Assembly (NCBI GenBank): GCA_964421085.1
Contig: CAYQVO010000039.1
Coordinates: forward strand, 1-34,724
Source: CAYQVO01 sp964421085
GTDB taxonomy: Bacteria > Bdellovibrionota_C > UBA2361 > CAYQVO01
Direction: 5' to 3'
DNA length: 34,724 nt
Shown here: piece after piece, positions 17,219-24,989 of the stretch
How the letters are laid out: each line of letters opens with the position of its first letter
Position numbering within the stretch: the stretch's first letter is position 1
Made by a program: the position numbers and the translations under genes
The notes under the pieces: model-generated
Database searches by the model: none
Seen by the model: only the letters and a program-made list of their open reading frames with translations
What the model was told of the DNA's origin: nothing

Positions 17219-18412
17219 TCAGATGAAATACGGCGAATCAGAAACCGGATGCTCGAGGTGAGCGGCCAGACACGCAAATGCCGACGGAATGACCGAGGGT
17301 TTGCCGTGGAGAAATCCGCCCCGGAAAAGGTCGCACAAATCGCGGGTGGGATTATTGAAGGAGTCCGAGAGGCAGGGGTCGATGCCGTCTCTTGAGTGCG
17401 CGACACATGCCGCATAGACAATTTCCGCCAGTTCAAACACCCTCGCCGCCATTTTTTCGAGCAACGAAGAATCGTGTTTTTCCTGCAGCCTTTTCAGAAC
17501 TTCCAGTCTGTATTCATGTTCGCGGAGAGGTGCGCGATAAAAAATGCGACCGACGAAAACATCCAGAATGTCCTCCTGGTCTCCGGCTGCTGCAAGTTTG
17601 GCGAACTCACCGTCTCTTGCCGTGAAATGCCTGAAGAGGGCAAGCCCGATATCATAATGAGTGATGCCCTGAAAACCCGGAAACCGCGGGTCTGAGTGCG
17701 GCTTCACCTGCATAATCATTGCTTCCTTTTGAATATCGGCCACAGTGCCGAGACGGCGCAGACCTTCTTCAGTGGAAAGTTCGGGATATTCGCCAAACGC
17801 GTTCAAGTGTCGTTCATCAAGATCGTGAGCAATCAGAGAGGCAATACGCGCGCCTGCCTCTACGGGCAGTTTCGCGTCCCGAAATACAGCCTCATCATAT
17901 TTTTGATCCAGACATGCGACCATTCCTCTGGTGAGTGGGCCATCCAGAACAAGCAAGGTTCTTCCATTGCTTTCCTCCACTGTTATGGAGGACTCTCCGG
18001 TCAATGGAGCGAGAAGCGACTGAAGCGCGCGCCTGGATCGGGAAGACTCAAACAGAGCATGTACGCCGCCGGATAAGTCGCTGTACTCAATGCACACGGT
18101 CCATTCTCCATCGGCGGCGCCCGACGTGTTGAAGATCTCCGGCGCCTGAAGCTTAACACCCTGATCCATCGCTTCTTGAAGGGTTGCCGGATGATCGAGT
18201 CTGTATATGAGAAGCCCAGGTCTTAATAAATGTGGAGTGTCGGAAGCGAGGGCGCCATGAAAAAATGGCTCGTTTTCATTCGCAATCGCAAGTTCCGTTA
18301 TCAGAGGAATCACGCCAAGACTGCCTGAAATTGCCTCGGCATAAGCATTCTTCGTCGGCTGGTAATCGCCGAGCAGTTGTGAAATTCTCATTGAATCGCT
18401 GATGAAAGGCAT
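17219..18412 (-). CDS. Unknown protein
   Basis: A 397-residue soluble protein with no recognised family, signal peptide or membrane segment. The N-terminal third looks alpha/beta (GSLGVIPLITELAIANENEP, HLLRPGLLIYRLDHP). The C-terminal half is helical, with a possible conserved core ARVFELAEIVYAACVAHSRD near 315-335 and GGFLHGKPSVIPSAFACLAA near 365-385. It begins with MPFISDSMRISQLLG after a good AGGAG-type site. It lies 78 bases downstream of the winged-helix regulator on the same strand, so the two may be co-transcribed. The C-terminal GGFLHGKP stretch contains a His that could be catalytic or metal-binding, but that is a guess. Confidence 0.65.
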   Translation of the reverse strand: MPFISDSMRISQLLGDYQPTKNAYAEAISGSLGVIPLITELAIANENEPFFHGALASDTPHLLRPGLLIYRLDHPATLQEAMDQGVKLQAPEIFNTSGAADGEWTVCIEYSDLSGGVHALFESSRSRRALQSLLAPLTGESSITVEESNGRTLLVLDGPLTRGMVACLDQKYDEAVFRDAKLPVEAGARIASLIAHDLDERHLNAFGEYPELSTEEGLRRLGTVADIQKEAMIMQVKPHSDPRFPGFQGITHYDIGLALFRHFTARDGEFAKLAAAGDQEDILDVFVGRIFYRAPLREHEYRLEVLKRLQEKHDSSLLEKMAARVFELAEIVYAACVAHSRDGIDPCLSDSFNNPTRDLCDLFRGGFLHGKPSVIPSAFACLAAHLEHPVSDSPYFI

Positions 18413-18490
18413 TCTGTTCCTGTTCTCCTGTTTAAATTTTACGGTGTTTCATATCTTAAGCAACGGACACTCCCTGCGGCACGGCTCATA

Positions 18491-19330
18491 TTAACGGATT
18501 CCGAAATACTGCCTGAAGAGCTTCACATTTTCTGCCGCCTTTTTCCTGTCCCTCTTCATTACCATCCGAATGCCGCACCTGGAAGTCGCAATCGACGCCA
18601 CGGTCCCGAGCGCGGTCAAAGACGGCTTTGCCTTGATGTGTCTCAAATCTCTCAGGAGCGACACCGCTTTCGTGTTCAGATGCATTTCGATGATGATGTC
18701 GTCAATCACTGTAATGTGCGTCCTTGTGTACTTGTGAAAGGGACTTGCGGCAAAGCTGTGAATCACCCGCGGGAAATTCCACGCGCGGTACATCGCCTCT
18801 TCAAGCGGACCTTCGGGCGGCGCGCATATTGAATAAAACTGCCCTTTGAGCCGGCCTATAACAGTGTGGAACATCACCTCGCGGTCACTGCCCAGAAGAA
18901 GGAACCACAGGGAGGGATGCCACTGGTAAATAATCCTGCTGGAACTCTCCTTGAGGGCCGTCATCAGGAAGAGGGTCCAGAGGTCGTCTGCCTCCACAAA
19001 GGAAGTGAAACTGCGGGAGAAACATCCCGCTCCCCCGCCCCTGAGTATCTGGGTAAGCAGGAGGTCGCGGGATCTCTGCCAGGCGAGCTGCACCAGGGAT
19101 TCGGTCTCGGAAAGCCACGCCGGATTGAGGGCGTAGGACAATCCCGCTTTTACGACAGCACCTTCCTTCCGCAGTGCCTGAAGTTCCTTGAACACCGCCT
19201 GTCTTGAGATATTCCTGCCCTTTTCAGCAAGAAGAACTCTGCACTGCGAACTCGTTGAGCCGGGCGCGGCGGCGAGTATTTTGAGCATCAGTCCACGGGT
19301 GGAAGGATTGAAAACAGCCATGTCAACCAT
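18491..19330 (-). CDS. Winged-helix transcriptional regulator
   Basis: The N-terminal 70 residues form a helix-turn-helix: STRGLMLKILAAAPGSTSSQ, then NISRQAVFKELQALRKEGAV as the recognition region and wing. The remaining 200 residues are an unrecognised effector domain, with WHPSLWFLLLGSDREVMFHT and VIDDIIIEMHLNTKAVSLL. The open frame runs on to 19618 but would overlap the divergent gene. I therefore start at the ATG at 19330, or 19321 in the same frame. Neither has a Shine-Dalgarno at proper distance, the nearest GAGGAG being about 31 bases away. A perfect palindrome covers both ATGs, suggesting autoregulation. The divergent substrate-binding protein is the likely second target. Confidence 0.7.
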   Translation of the reverse strand: MVDMAVFNPSTRGLMLKILAAAPGSTSSQCRVLLAEKGRNISRQAVFKELQALRKEGAVVKAGLSYALNPAWLSETESLVQLAWQRSRDLLLTQILRGGGAGCFSRSFTSFVEADDLWTLFLMTALKESSSRIIYQWHPSLWFLLLGSDREVMFHTVIGRLKGQFYSICAPPEGPLEEAMYRAWNFPRVIHSFAASPFHKYTRTHITVIDDIIIEMHLNTKAVSLLRDLRHIKAKPSLTALGTVASIATSRCGIRMVMKRDRKKAAENVKLFRQYFGIR

Positions 19331-19340
19331 ATGGTTGACA
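19321..19340. promoter_or_regulatory. Perfect 20-bp palindromic operator
   Basis: TGTCAACCATATGGTTGACA equals its own reverse complement over all 20 bases. The centre CATATG contains the regulator's start codon on the minus strand. The right arm is TTGACA on the plus strand, identical to a sigma-70 -35 hexamer, although no matching -10 follows at 17 bases. Further half-site-like copies follow: GGTTGA at 19343-19348 and GGTCAAC at 19355-19361. It lies in the gap between a winged-helix regulator and a divergent transport gene, the classical site for a dimeric regulator that controls both. Confidence 0.7.
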
Positions 19341-19416
19341 CAGGTTGATTTGCCGGTCAACTCCTCGATTCCATCCGGCACGGAGTGTATTTTCAGGGAA
19401 TAAGGAGAAAGATACC

Positions 19417-20517
19417 ATGCGAACAGGGATGATAGTTGCGGGCGCGGCCTTTGTGCTGTTTTGTAACGTCCGGGGAAACGCGGAGCAGCTCGGGATCGGC
19501 GCTCTCTTTTCACTCTCCGGTATTTCCGCTCAGGGTGGACGGGAAGAACTGAATGGCGCGCTGATGGCGGTCGACGATATATGCTCTGCTGATACCGGAG
19601 ACGTCTGCCCCGTCTCAATTATTGTTGAAGACAACAAATCGACAGCGGCAGATACGGTCCGGGCACTTTCGAAACTGGCGAACTCCGACAGAGTTTCGGC
19701 AGTAGTGGGCCCGAACTGGTCGGAGTACATCGATGCCGCCGCCCCTGCTGCAAAAACGCTTCGGATTCCGCTGGTCACCGCCACAGGGTTCAAAGCTGAC
19801 AGGCTCGAGGAGGGTCCCTGGGTGTTCGTGCTGTGGCCGAGGCCGGAAACTGCGACGTCGACGCTGGTCAATCTCATGGCAGACCGGAAGATCAGGCGTA
19901 TTGCTGTCGCAGTAAATGAAAGCGCCTACTTTGTTCCCATGCTTGAAGCTATGAAGCCCCAGCTTTCCGCGGCAGGTATTGAAATAACAGAGACAGGTTC
20001 CTTTCCTCCGGCGACGGATGATTTCCGATCCTGGATAGCCAGAGTCCGGATGCAGCGCCCCGATGCCCTTGTCGCACTGCTTGGAGAGGATGGAAGTTTC
20101 TCTTCCCTTCTGCGCCAACGAATGGACGTGGGATTCGATATCCCGGTTTTCGCCGCAAACACTCTTCCGTACGATCCCATTGTGAAGGAAAACCTCCGGC
20201 TGGCGGAAGGGCTGGTGTACTTCGACTATATAGTCGCAGGAGTACCTGAATGGAAGGCGAGATACAGGGAGAAATTCGGCAGCGAGCCGGGAATGGGATC
20301 ATCGCGCGCGTATGATTCGGTTTTCCTGGTTTTTTTTGCGTTCTCCCGGTGCGGCAATGACCGGGAGTGCATTCGAAGCGTGCTCCAGAAGACCGACTGG
20401 AATGGCACGAGCGGGCCAATCCGGTTCGATTCAAAAGGCGCTTTGATCGCCTCCGCCCCTCACAGCCGGCTGTTCAAAGTGCAAAACGGCAAAGTTTTGC
20501 CTCTGCTGAGATATTGA
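19417..20517 (+). CDS. Periplasmic substrate-binding protein, LivJ type
   Basis: Type I periplasmic binding protein of the branched-chain amino acid/amide ABC transport family (Peripla_BP_6). It begins with a signal peptide (MRTGMIVAGAAFVLF, probable cut after GNA near residue 22). The mature start IGALFSLSGISAQGGREELN is typical. VSAVVGPNWSEYI and LRIPLVTATGFKADRL are the ligand-loop regions, and IRFDSKGALI near the C-terminus matches the family. The ATG at 19417 has AAGGAG (19402-19407) nine bases upstream. No ABC permease or ATPase is nearby, so it is an orphan, perhaps serving a distant transporter or a sensor. It is divergent from the winged-helix regulator. Confidence 0.88.
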   Translation: MRTGMIVAGAAFVLFCNVRGNAEQLGIGALFSLSGISAQGGREELNGALMAVDDICSADTGDVCPVSIIVEDNKSTAADTVRALSKLANSDRVSAVVGPNWSEYIDAAAPAAKTLRIPLVTATGFKADRLEEGPWVFVLWPRPETATSTLVNLMADRKIRRIAVAVNESAYFVPMLEAMKPQLSAAGIEITETGSFPPATDDFRSWIARVRMQRPDALVALLGEDGSFSSLLRQRMDVGFDIPVFAANTLPYDPIVKENLRLAEGLVYFDYIVAGVPEWKARYREKFGSEPGMGSSRAYDSVFLVFFAFSRCGNDRECIRSVLQKTDWNGTSGPIRFDSKGALIASAPHSRLFKVQNGKVLPLLRY

Positions 20518-20564
20518 ACCCTTTTTTCTTCCTGCAGAATGGCATCATTTTGATATTACAAGGT

Positions 20565-20789
20565 GTGAGCGATGATATTAAACTGTTTTTTCTCCGGCTT
20601 CCCAGGGTGCTCCTCGAAGCACTGAAGGAAGAAGCCGCATCGAGATACATGTCGATAAACGGGTTGTGTGTTTCGCTCTTGACCAGTGCCGTCGCCTGCA
20701 CGGATGCGGGTTCGTCCCGCTTTACACCGGCAGGATCGTTCGACAGGAAGGTTCAAGAATACATCGACGGTCATTTGATATCCCCCTGA
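20565..20789 (+). CDS. Small ribbon-helix-helix-like protein
   Basis: A 74-residue ORF starting at GTG (20565). The stretch LFFLRLPRVLLEALKEEAAS followed by RYMSINGLCVSLLTSAVACT fits the Arc/MetJ ribbon-helix-helix fold: a beta strand with alternating residues, helix A, a SxN turn, then helix B. Such proteins are commonly DNA-binding antitoxins. The C-terminal 30 residues (about 45-74) look like a short tail that could bind a partner. The GTG has only a weak AAGG two bases upstream. Its stop is two bases from the next ORF and that one overlaps the HEPN-like gene, so the three form a compact unit. Confidence 0.5.
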   Translation: MSDDIKLFFLRLPRVLLEALKEEAASRYMSINGLCVSLLTSAVACTDAGSSRFTPAGSFDRKVQEYIDGHLISP

Positions 20790-20791
20790 TA

Positions 20792-21013
20792 GTGAATTTC
20801 CCGAGCGAGGAGGAAAGGACGCGTTCAATCTGGCTTGAAGCCGCGTTGGACGGATGCGTTTTCTACGATACCGACCTTTTGCTTTCCGGGCTTTTCATTG
20901 ACATTCGAAACCTCATTGCTTCCAGGAATATTGAACGTCGATTCGCCTGCGGAGTTCCCTGCCGGGTAAAAGGCGGGGACGGCAAAAAACGGGAGAACAT
21001 CCGGCATGAATAA
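20792..21013 (+). pseudogene. Nucleotidyltransferase C-terminal fragment
   Basis: A 73-residue ORF from GTG (20792). It resembles the tail of MNT-type minimal nucleotidyltransferases: FPSEEERTRSIWLEAALDGC, then VFYDTDLLL, in the position where family members have an LxDAVxLYDRDGFL strand followed by a helix and an Arg-rich end. The catalytic N-terminal half with the GSxARG and DxD motifs is absent, and I find it in no frame just upstream, where the ribbon-helix-helix ORF lies instead. It is therefore either a truncated relic or an unrelated small protein. Its stop overlaps the HEPN-like ATG by eight bases. The match is by eye and weak. Confidence 0.4.
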
Positions 21014-21335
21014 TCAGAAGCTGTATAAAGACTGCTTGTTAAGGGCAGAAGGACGGCTGAAAGGATTCCTGCGATACCTCCAGATCGAAGTCCCCCGTGT
21101 TCATGATGTGAGCGCGGTTCTTGAAGAGAATGCCGACAAGCTGCCGGCTTCAGTCAAGAAAGTTCTCCACGAGCTGGTGGATATATCGCAGGATCCTGGA
21201 AGAGACCGGGAACTTGCCTTCTGCGGAAGTGAGGATGTCACGCCTCACGAGTTCTATGAGAAAAAACATGCCGCTGCTGCAAAGGAGAAGGCCAATAAGG
21301 TCGTTCTCATTTGCAGAAAAGGGGCGTCTCTTTGA
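21006..21335 (+). CDS. HEPN-domain-like protein, apparently shortened
   Basis: The 109-residue product matches the HEPN family, often the toxin partner of MNT nucleotidyltransferases. KLYKDCLLRAEGRL (5-18) fits the first helix. RYLQIEVPRVHDVSAVLEEN (23-42) fits the region before the 'P-x-HD' turn. DRELAFCGSEDVTP (67-80) and EFYEKKHAAAAKEKANKVVL (82-101) fit the last loop and helix. Between residues 18 and 20 the usual second helix (QEAxExALK, about 25 residues) is missing, so the fold is probably incomplete. The canonical R-x4-6-H RNase motif is not evident. The ATG overlaps the preceding stop (ATGAATAA). A distant partner or another antitoxin role cannot be excluded. Confidence 0.55.
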   Translation: MNNQKLYKDCLLRAEGRLKGFLRYLQIEVPRVHDVSAVLEENADKLPASVKKVLHELVDISQDPGRDRELAFCGSEDVTPHEFYEKKHAAAAKEKANKVVLICRKGASL

Positions 21336-21406
21336 TTACGCGGGGCCTGATTAAGCGCGAGCCGAACGGAGCCGATCGACTTCTTCTCCCGGAACCTGAG
21401 TGATCG

Positions 21407-21796
21407 TTGCCCATTGCTGCCGAGTGCGGTTATCATCACCCGGTGAATTCGAGCCAACTGTCAATAACCGAACTCGTCCGCCTCATCGCGGCCCGTGTCC
21501 TCACAACTCCCGGGCCTTTTGAGAACCTCAACGGTTCTTTCCTCTTTCAAATCGAAAACGGGGGCTCGCGATTTCTCTTCCTGGACTGCCGCAAGCCGGT
21601 ACAGGTTGAAGAAACTGAGAGACAGGCCGACTGCACAGTGTCTCTCAGCGAGAGCGACTTTCGAGAAATACTCGAGGGCACAGCAAATCCGCAGGCATTG
21701 TTTCTGTCAGGACGACTCAAAGCTGCAGGGCCGTTGAACCTTCTTCTTTCCCTGCACCGTCTTCTTGCGCCGGTGACAATGAAAATTCAGGCCTAA
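21407..21796 (+). CDS. SCP2 sterol-carrier-like protein
   Basis: Small lipid-binding-fold protein: LNGSFLFQIENGGSRFLFLD (41-60) and the strand pattern QADCTVSLSESDFREILEGT (73-92), followed by NPQALFLSGRLKAAGPLNLL (94-113), are the SCP2 domain order. Length (129 aa) matches the domain. I use the TTG at 21407, right after a TGA in frame and with a GGAACCTGAG-type site upstream; a GTG at 21443 is an alternative. Ligand unknown: members bind sterols, fatty acyl or quinone-like lipids. It is followed by sufC after 57 bases and may be separate from it, because a promoter-like sequence lies between. Confidence 0.75.
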   Translation: MPIAAECGYHHPVNSSQLSITELVRLIAARVLTTPGPFENLNGSFLFQIENGGSRFLFLDCRKPVQVEETERQADCTVSLSESDFREILEGTANPQALFLSGRLKAAGPLNLLLSLHRLLAPVTMKIQA

Positions 21797-21797
21797 T

Positions 21798-21827
21798 TTG
21801 AAGATGCCGCTCAAGTTTGCTAATAAT
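21798..21827 (+). promoter_or_regulatory. Possible sigma-70 promoter for suf genes
   Basis: TTGAAG (21798-21803), an 18-base spacer and AATAAT (21822-21827) resemble a -35/-10 pair at 4/6 and 5/6 matches to consensus. Transcription would begin near 21834 and leave about 20 bases to the sufC ATG at 21854. This also favours that ATG over the earlier in-frame TTG (21827) and ATG (21830), which would lie at or before the transcript start. Confidence 0.35.
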
Positions 21828-21853
21828 TGATGGATAACCCGAAGAGATTTGTT

Positions 21854-22603
21854 ATGTGTGCAGCAAAATTACTTGAGATCAAGAACTTAGAAGCCTCTAT
21901 TGAGAACAACAGGATCCTGAAAGGAATCAACCTCAGCGTCGCAGCCGGGGAAGTCCACGCGGTTATGGGACCAAACGGCAGCGGAAAATCCACTCTGGCA
22001 AAAATTCTCTCGGGTCATCCGGCCTACACGGTTGAGAGCGGAGATGTGCGTTTCAACGGCGAAAATCTTTTGGAGATGGAACCTGATGAGCGTTCCCGGA
22101 AAGGAGTTTTTCTCGCGTTCCAGTACCCGCAGGAGATACCCGGCGTCTCCATTATGAATTTCCTCCGGACAGCGGTGAATTCGCGGCTCGATAAAGAGAT
22201 GTCGGTCATGGAATTCAGAAAACTTCTCTATGAAAAAATGGACATGCTCAGCATCGACAAGAAATTCGCGACCCGCTTTGTGAACGAAGGATTCAGCGGC
22301 GGCGAGAAAAAACGGAACGAGGCTCTTCAGATGGCGCTGCTGCAGCCGAAACTGGCGATACTCGACGAGACCGATTCCGGCCTCGATATCGATGCGCTCA
22401 GGATCGTGTCGTACGGGGTGAACAGGATAATGGAGGAGTCGAAAGAAAGGCCTGCGATTCTTCTCATTACGCATTACAACAGAATCCTCAATTACGTTCG
22501 TCCGGATTTCGTGCATGTTCTCTCCGACGGCCGCATAGTCAAATCCGGAGAGAGCGATCTGGCGCTCGAACTTGAAGAGAGGGGCTATGACTGGGTCGTC
22601 TGA
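21854..22603 (+). CDS. sufC: Fe-S assembly ATPase SufC
   Basis: ATPase of the SufBCD scaffold for iron-sulfur cluster assembly. Walker A is GPNGSGKST (39-47), the ABC signature FSGGEKKR (147-154) is the SufC-specific form, and Walker B LAILDETDSGLD (167-178) with the ITHY switch His follows. Length 249 aa is standard. The ATG at 21854 is preceded by GAAGAGA. SufD starts 17 bases before its stop, so the pair is translationally coupled. The family usually has sufB next to these genes; it is not in this window, so it must be elsewhere or replaced. The window's Nth and Rieske proteins would be possible clients. Confidence 0.94.
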   Translation: MCAAKLLEIKNLEASIENNRILKGINLSVAAGEVHAVMGPNGSGKSTLAKILSGHPAYTVESGDVRFNGENLLEMEPDERSRKGVFLAFQYPQEIPGVSIMNFLRTAVNSRLDKEMSVMEFRKLLYEKMDMLSIDKKFATRFVNEGFSGGEKKRNEALQMALLQPKLAILDETDSGLDIDALRIVSYGVNRIMEESKERPAILLITHYNRILNYVRPDFVHVLSDGRIVKSGESDLALELEERGYDWVV

Positions 22604-23783
22604 AATTCCCCTCACAAAAGCAGATTTTGAAGAGATCGGGAAACGAGCCGGAGAAAACAAAGGTCTCGAGCTGATAAGGAAGGCTGCGTGGGAAAAACTT
22701 CAAAGCGCACCTTTTCCGACAGGCGCCCACGAACTGTGGCGCTACACGAAGCCTGAGCTTTTCGACTTCAAATGCTTCCGTGAACCGGGGCGGATGGAGG
22801 TGAACGTTGATTCTTCCGCTGTGCAGTTCAGCACATCCATTCCGGAACAGATTGCATCAGAGATTATCAATGAACGGTGTGACGACATTGCAGGCGACAC
22901 AACGCACTTCCTTCAGATGGCTGCTGCTCATTCCGGATATCTTCTGCATGTGCCGAAAAACGCGCAGTGCGTGGAGCCCGTTAATTTGAGACAGATTCCG
23001 GAGACTCGAGGCTGTGCAGTTCCGCTTATAGTGGTGCTGCTCGATGAGGGGGCTTCGATGACGCTTGTTGAAGATCTGAACGACTGTGAAAATATCTTCT
23101 TCGCACCCCGGATTGAGGTGCTTCTGCGCAGCAATTCGAATTTCCGTTTTTACTCCATGAACCGGCTTCCATTCAGCTCGACGTATCTGGGCCGCCACAG
23201 GATACACGCCGAAAGGGACGTAAACGCCGATCTGATGCATTTCGTCACCGGCGGAAAAGTCTCCAGACTCGATCTTTACGCGCGAATGTACGGCCCGGGA
23301 TCGAATATTCGCCTGTCTTCGGTGTATATCGCCGATGAAAAAAGGCATGTGGATATTCACACTGTTCAGGATCACATTGCTTCCAACTGCCAGTCTAGTC
23401 TGCTGAGCAAGGGAGTGCTCAAGGACAGGGGGCGGAGTGTTTATTACGGTTTCATCAAGGTCACAGAAAAGGCGCAGCACACGGATGCATACCAGACCAA
23501 CAGAAACCTGGTTTTTTCGAAGGAAGCGAGGGCTGATTCGATTCCCAATCTGGAAATAAAGGCGAACGATGTCAAGTGCTCTCATGGCGCGACAGTCGGG
23601 CAGGTGAGTGAGGATGAGCTCTTTTACCTCATGACACGGGGACTGCGGCGCCCGGATGCGGAGCGTCTGCTGATAGAAGGATTTCTGGACGAGGTGATTT
23701 CACGCATGGAAAACGGGGAAATTTTGGAGAGGGTGCGTGCTACTGTAATGGAGCGAGTATCACATGGAAGCACCCGCAGCTGA
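22587..23783 (+). CDS. sufD: Fe-S assembly scaffold protein SufD
   Basis: SufBD-family scaffold subunit that pairs with SufC. The N-terminal HELWRYTKPELFDF is the SufD-type N-terminus, and the C-terminal ADSIPNLEIKANDVKCSHGA segment with TVGQVSEDELFYLMTRGL carries the conserved His of the CSHGAT motif. The central repeat region (RIHAERDVNADLMHF, SSVYIADEKRHVDIHTVQDH) forms the parallel beta-helix. Length 398 aa is normal for SufD and shorter than SufB (about 470-490). Its ATG is inside sufC (17-base overlap) after GAGAGGGG. The following Rieske gene overlaps its end by 20 bases. I judge it SufD and not SufB from the WRYT N-terminus and the length. Confidence 0.9.
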   Translation: MTGSSEIPLTKADFEEIGKRAGENKGLELIRKAAWEKLQSAPFPTGAHELWRYTKPELFDFKCFREPGRMEVNVDSSAVQFSTSIPEQIASEIINERCDDIAGDTTHFLQMAAAHSGYLLHVPKNAQCVEPVNLRQIPETRGCAVPLIVVLLDEGASMTLVEDLNDCENIFFAPRIEVLLRSNSNFRFYSMNRLPFSSTYLGRHRIHAERDVNADLMHFVTGGKVSRLDLYARMYGPGSNIRLSSVYIADEKRHVDIHTVQDHIASNCQSSLLSKGVLKDRGRSVYYGFIKVTEKAQHTDAYQTNRNLVFSKEARADSIPNLEIKANDVKCSHGATVGQVSEDELFYLMTRGLRRPDAERLLIEGFLDEVISRMENGEILERVRATVMERVSHGSTRS

Positions 23784-24075
23784 ACTGAAGGATTTCGGTC
23801 CTTCGAGACTTCTCAGAGTACATCTGGCAGGAACCGCCGTTCTGCTGATTTTGGAAGATGATGGAACTGTAAGCGCCCTCGAGGACCGGTGCTCGCATGC
23901 CGAATTCCGGCTCTCCGACGGGAGCTACGAGGCAGGCGAGGTGACCTGTCCCGCCCACGGGGCGAGGTTCGACACCAGAACCGGAAAAGCGCTGTCAATG
24001 CCCGCCTTTGTCCCTGTAAAACGGTACGGCTGCCGTGTCGAAGAAGATACTGTATACGTAACCGTCCCGGACTGA
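23764..24075 (+). CDS. Rieske [2Fe-2S] ferredoxin
   Basis: A 103-residue Rieske-type ferredoxin. The cluster ligands are Cys43 and His45 (CSHAEF) and Cys62 and His65 (CPAHGARFD), with a short Rieske spacing like NirD or aromatic-dioxygenase ferredoxins. It has no membrane anchor and no oxidase partner nearby. It starts 20 bases inside sufD and so is coupled to Fe-S assembly. In other bacteria a Rieske or non-Rieske ferredoxin gene often ends suf operons, so it probably works in electron supply or scaffold function; this is inference. KALSMPAFVPVKRYGCRVEE in the C-terminal part is typical of the fold. Confidence 0.9.
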   Translation: MEAPAAELKDFGPSRLLRVHLAGTAVLLILEDDGTVSALEDRCSHAEFRLSDGSYEAGEVTCPAHGARFDTRTGKALSMPAFVPVKRYGCRVEEDTVYVTVPD

Positions 24076-24108
24076 TATTTATAGAGTTGTCAGCGAAACA
24101 CGAGGACC

Positions 24109-24927
24109 ATGTACGCAGTCATCCGGGAACCAGACGAAGTCAGAGCACTTTTCGACAGGGCAAAGAAGATTCTCGACGAACTGTTTCTCAGGATCTACGA
24201 CGGACGTGAGACTGTTCTTATTCCCCGTACCGACGATCTTTTCGAGGAAGCACAGCGAACGGGCCGGTTCTTCATACTGAGTGAAGGCAATGTTGTCTGG
24301 TCGCACGAAGAGAAGGACATATTTGTTTTCGAGTCTGGGGACATCCTGGGCGTTGCGGAAAATTCGGGAGTGAAGGCCGGCCGGGCTCGTACAGAATTTG
24401 CGGTAAAGGCATTTGAATACTCGGCGGCCGAATTCCTGAGCGCGATTCAGGCGGACAGTGAAGCGTCGGCTCTATGGGCCGACTTCCTCCGCTGTCATTA
24501 TTCCGCAATGACGTGGTTTGTAATCCTCCTCATGCAGGGTGAGAAGGCATTCACTCCTCATGTGCGCTCGTTCGAGGAAGGTGCGGTCATAATTGAGCAG
24601 GGAAGCACAGGGACGGATGTTTTCACCCTTCTCGATGGTGGATCCGCGAATGTGATGGTGGACGGCGTGAAGGTCGGAGAAATCCGCGAAAACCAGCTGT
24701 TCGGCGTCTTTGCCGCGTTAACCGGCAGCAGGAGGACGGCGACAGTAACTGCTGCTTCATCGTGCCTTGCAGTTGCTGTGTCGAAAGAGGAGTTTCTCGA
24801 TCTCATCAAACACATGCCCGATCTCGCATTGAAAGCATTGACCGACATGTCCCACGCAATCACGGATCTCAACTCGAGGATAGTCAAGCTCGCGTACAGA
24901 AACCCTGTGACGCCGAGGGTTGTCTGA
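24109..24927 (+). CDS. Cyclic-nucleotide-binding-fold protein
   Basis: The C-terminal half is a cNMP-binding (Crp/CNB) domain, about 153-240: SFEEGAVIIEQGSTGTDVFT, VDGVKVGEIRENQLFG and TGSRRTATVTAAS. In the phosphate cassette the usual FGE is FGV, so the ring phosphate contact is altered and cNMP binding is doubtful. The first half (about 45-115: ILSEGNVVWSHEEKD, FVFESGDILGVAE) looks like a second, more degenerate barrel. There is no helix-turn-helix, kinase or channel domain. GAGG precedes the ATG, 33 bases after the Rieske gene. The following unknown gene is 62 bases away and could be its partner. Confidence 0.75.
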   Translation: MYAVIREPDEVRALFDRAKKILDELFLRIYDGRETVLIPRTDDLFEEAQRTGRFFILSEGNVVWSHEEKDIFVFESGDILGVAENSGVKAGRARTEFAVKAFEYSAAEFLSAIQADSEASALWADFLRCHYSAMTWFVILLMQGEKAFTPHVRSFEEGAVIIEQGSTGTDVFTLLDGGSANVMVDGVKVGEIRENQLFGVFAALTGSRRTATVTAASSCLAVAVSKEEFLDLIKHMPDLALKALTDMSHAITDLNSRIVKLAYRNPVTPRVV

Positions 24928-24989
24928 GCATTCGAATATGCATTCGAATCAGCTTCTGTCTGGTTCCAGCCATTAGTTAAGATCGAGGT

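Noticed and set aside
19331..19618. N-terminal extension of the winged-helix regulator
   Set aside because: It overlaps the divergent substrate-binding protein and is Arg-rich and unlike a domain; the palindrome marks the intergenic region.
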